From Frateuria_A sp035695185 (GTDB taxonomy: Bacteria > Pseudomonadota > Gammaproteobacteria > Xanthomonadales > Rhodanobacteraceae), in assembly GCF_035695185.1 (NCBI RefSeq), contig NZ_DASSES010000097.1, positions 1-16,254 of the forward strand: 16,254 nucleotides of DNA, in the 5' to 3' direction. The translations under genes were made by a program, and so were the position numbers. How positions within the stretch are numbered: the stretch's first letter is position 1; each line of letters starts with the position of its first letter. The notes under the pieces are model-generated. The model worked only from the letters and a program-made list of their open reading frames with translations, made no database searches and was not told where the DNA came from. Shown here piece by piece: positions 15,554 through 16,254 of this stretch.

Positions 15554-16254
15554 ATGCGCATCGTTTCATGGAACGTCGAGAACCTCGCCCGCTGGCTGCA
15601 AGCCGACGCCGGCGGCCTGCCGGCGATGCATGCGCGGCTGGGTTCGCCGGACGTACTGTGCCTGCAGGAGGTGCGCATCCGCCCACAAGACGACGCCCTG
15701 GTCGCCTGCATGCGGTCCGCCCTGCCCGGCTTCGCCTGCCACGCCTCGCTCAACCGGGACCGGCACAACGGTCGCTTCCGTGGCGGCCGCGCCTACGGCG
15801 TGGCGACCTGGGTGCGCACCGCGCTGGATGCCGCGCCGATGCGTTTCGCGTGGGACACCGAGGGGCGCGTGATCGTCTCGGGCCTGCCTTCGCTGGGTGT
15901 CGCCGTGATCAATGTCTACGCGGTCAACGGCACCGGCCGGCCGTACTGGGACGCGGAGCGAGGCGGGCCGCACGGCGACCGGCACCAGTTCAAGCAACGC
16001 TTCATCGAGCGTCTCGCCGGGGAGATGCGCGTCTTGCAGGCGGGCGGCCTCGACTTGTTGCTGGTGGGCGACTGGAACGTGTCTCGCGCGCCTCGGGACG
16101 CCACCCCGCGCCTGCGCATGGAAGAGCCGCACGCCACCGCGCGCCGGCGCTTCAACGAGGAGTTCGTCGCCGGCCTCGGCCTGGCCGATGCCTTCCGCCA
16201 CCTGCATCCGGACGCACGCGCCTACACCTGGTTCAACCCGCGCAGCCGCCATCG
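15554..16254 (+). CDS. Exonuclease III/EEP-family nuclease, 3'-truncated by window
   Basis: The first 233 residues of an endonuclease/exonuclease/phosphatase (EEP) protein are visible; the frame is open to the window edge. The order of motifs is that of ExoIII/AP endonucleases: 'IVSWNVENL' (3-11, Asn7), 'VLCLQEVRI' (34-42, catalytic Glu39), 'INVYAVNG' (119-126, Tyr122), 'LLVGDWNVSRAP' (169-180, Asp173 and Asn175) and 'YTWFNPRSR' (224-232). The final Ser-Asp-His segment lies outside the window. The likely role is cutting at abasic sites or 3'-end cleaning of DNA, with metal. It starts 25 bp after the ATP-grasp stop codon with no visible Shine-Dalgarno, so it may depend on coupling to that gene. 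A non-DNA EEP phosphatase is the main alternative. Confidence 0.87.
   Translation, partial: MRIVSWNVENLARWLQADAGGLPAMHARLGSPDVLCLQEVRIRPQDDALVACMRSALPGFACHASLNRDRHNGRFRGGRAYGVATWVRTALDAAPMRFAWDTEGRVIVSGLPSLGVAVINVYAVNGTGRPYWDAERGGPHGDRHQFKQRFIERLAGEMRVLQAGGLDLLLVGDWNVSRAPRDATPRLRMEEPHATARRRFNEEFVAGLGLADAFRHLHPDARAYTWFNPRSRH

Overview
This is a high-GC, mostly housekeeping stretch of a gammaproteobacterial chromosome. The divergent ppsR/ppsA pair, the DUF1249 gene behind ppsR and the mltD-gloB-yafS-rnhA-dnaQ block (neighbours in E. coli too) place it in Gammaproteobacteria. Composition (about 68% G+C in sampled lines), a Zn-less type MsrB overlapping MsrA and the overall gene content suggest Xanthomonadales (Lysobacterales), perhaps Rhodanobacteraceae. 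The family-level placement is inference. I see no insertion sequence, prophage, CRISPR array or rRNA gene.

Layout. 1-230: tRNA-Glu(UUC) and tRNA-Asp(GUC) with an intrinsic terminator. 230-1622 (minus): a DUF1249 gene downstream of ppsR. 1623-4217: the divergent control region and ppsA (PEP synthase, TTG start). PpsR is the bifunctional kinase/phosphorylase that inactivates and reactivates PpsA, so enzyme and regulator share one intergenic region. 4218-4531: hairpins, a good sigma70-type promoter, tRNA-Ser(CGA) and a terminator. 4599-5303: a PP2C-type phosphatase whose stop codon lies 4 bp from that of dnaQ.

5308-7180 (minus): a yafS-like methyltransferase gene, rnhA and dnaQ, tightly packed. 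7386-9397 (plus): gloB and mltD, overlapping by ATGA. 9569-10882: an exported metal-dependent amidohydrolase. 10982-11431: an unrecognised small basic protein of different composition and codon use. 11463-12476 (minus): a Methyltransf_2-type O-methyltransferase. 12633-13058: a pyrimidine-dimer DNA glycosylase (Pyr_excise). 13191-14158: msrB-msrA, overlapping by ATGA. 14443-15528: a sugar-transfer-associated ATP-grasp-like protein. 15554 to the window end: an exonuclease III/EEP-type protein, cut by the window edge.

Most genes have confident family assignments. The best candidates for something undescribed are the 149-aa orphan at 10982-11431, the ATP-grasp/EEP gene pair at 14443-16254, and a widely spaced perfect inverted repeat in the ppsR/ppsA control region. 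I do not see clear evidence of a complete novel multi-gene system. All positions and motif numbers come from reading by eye; no database search was possible.
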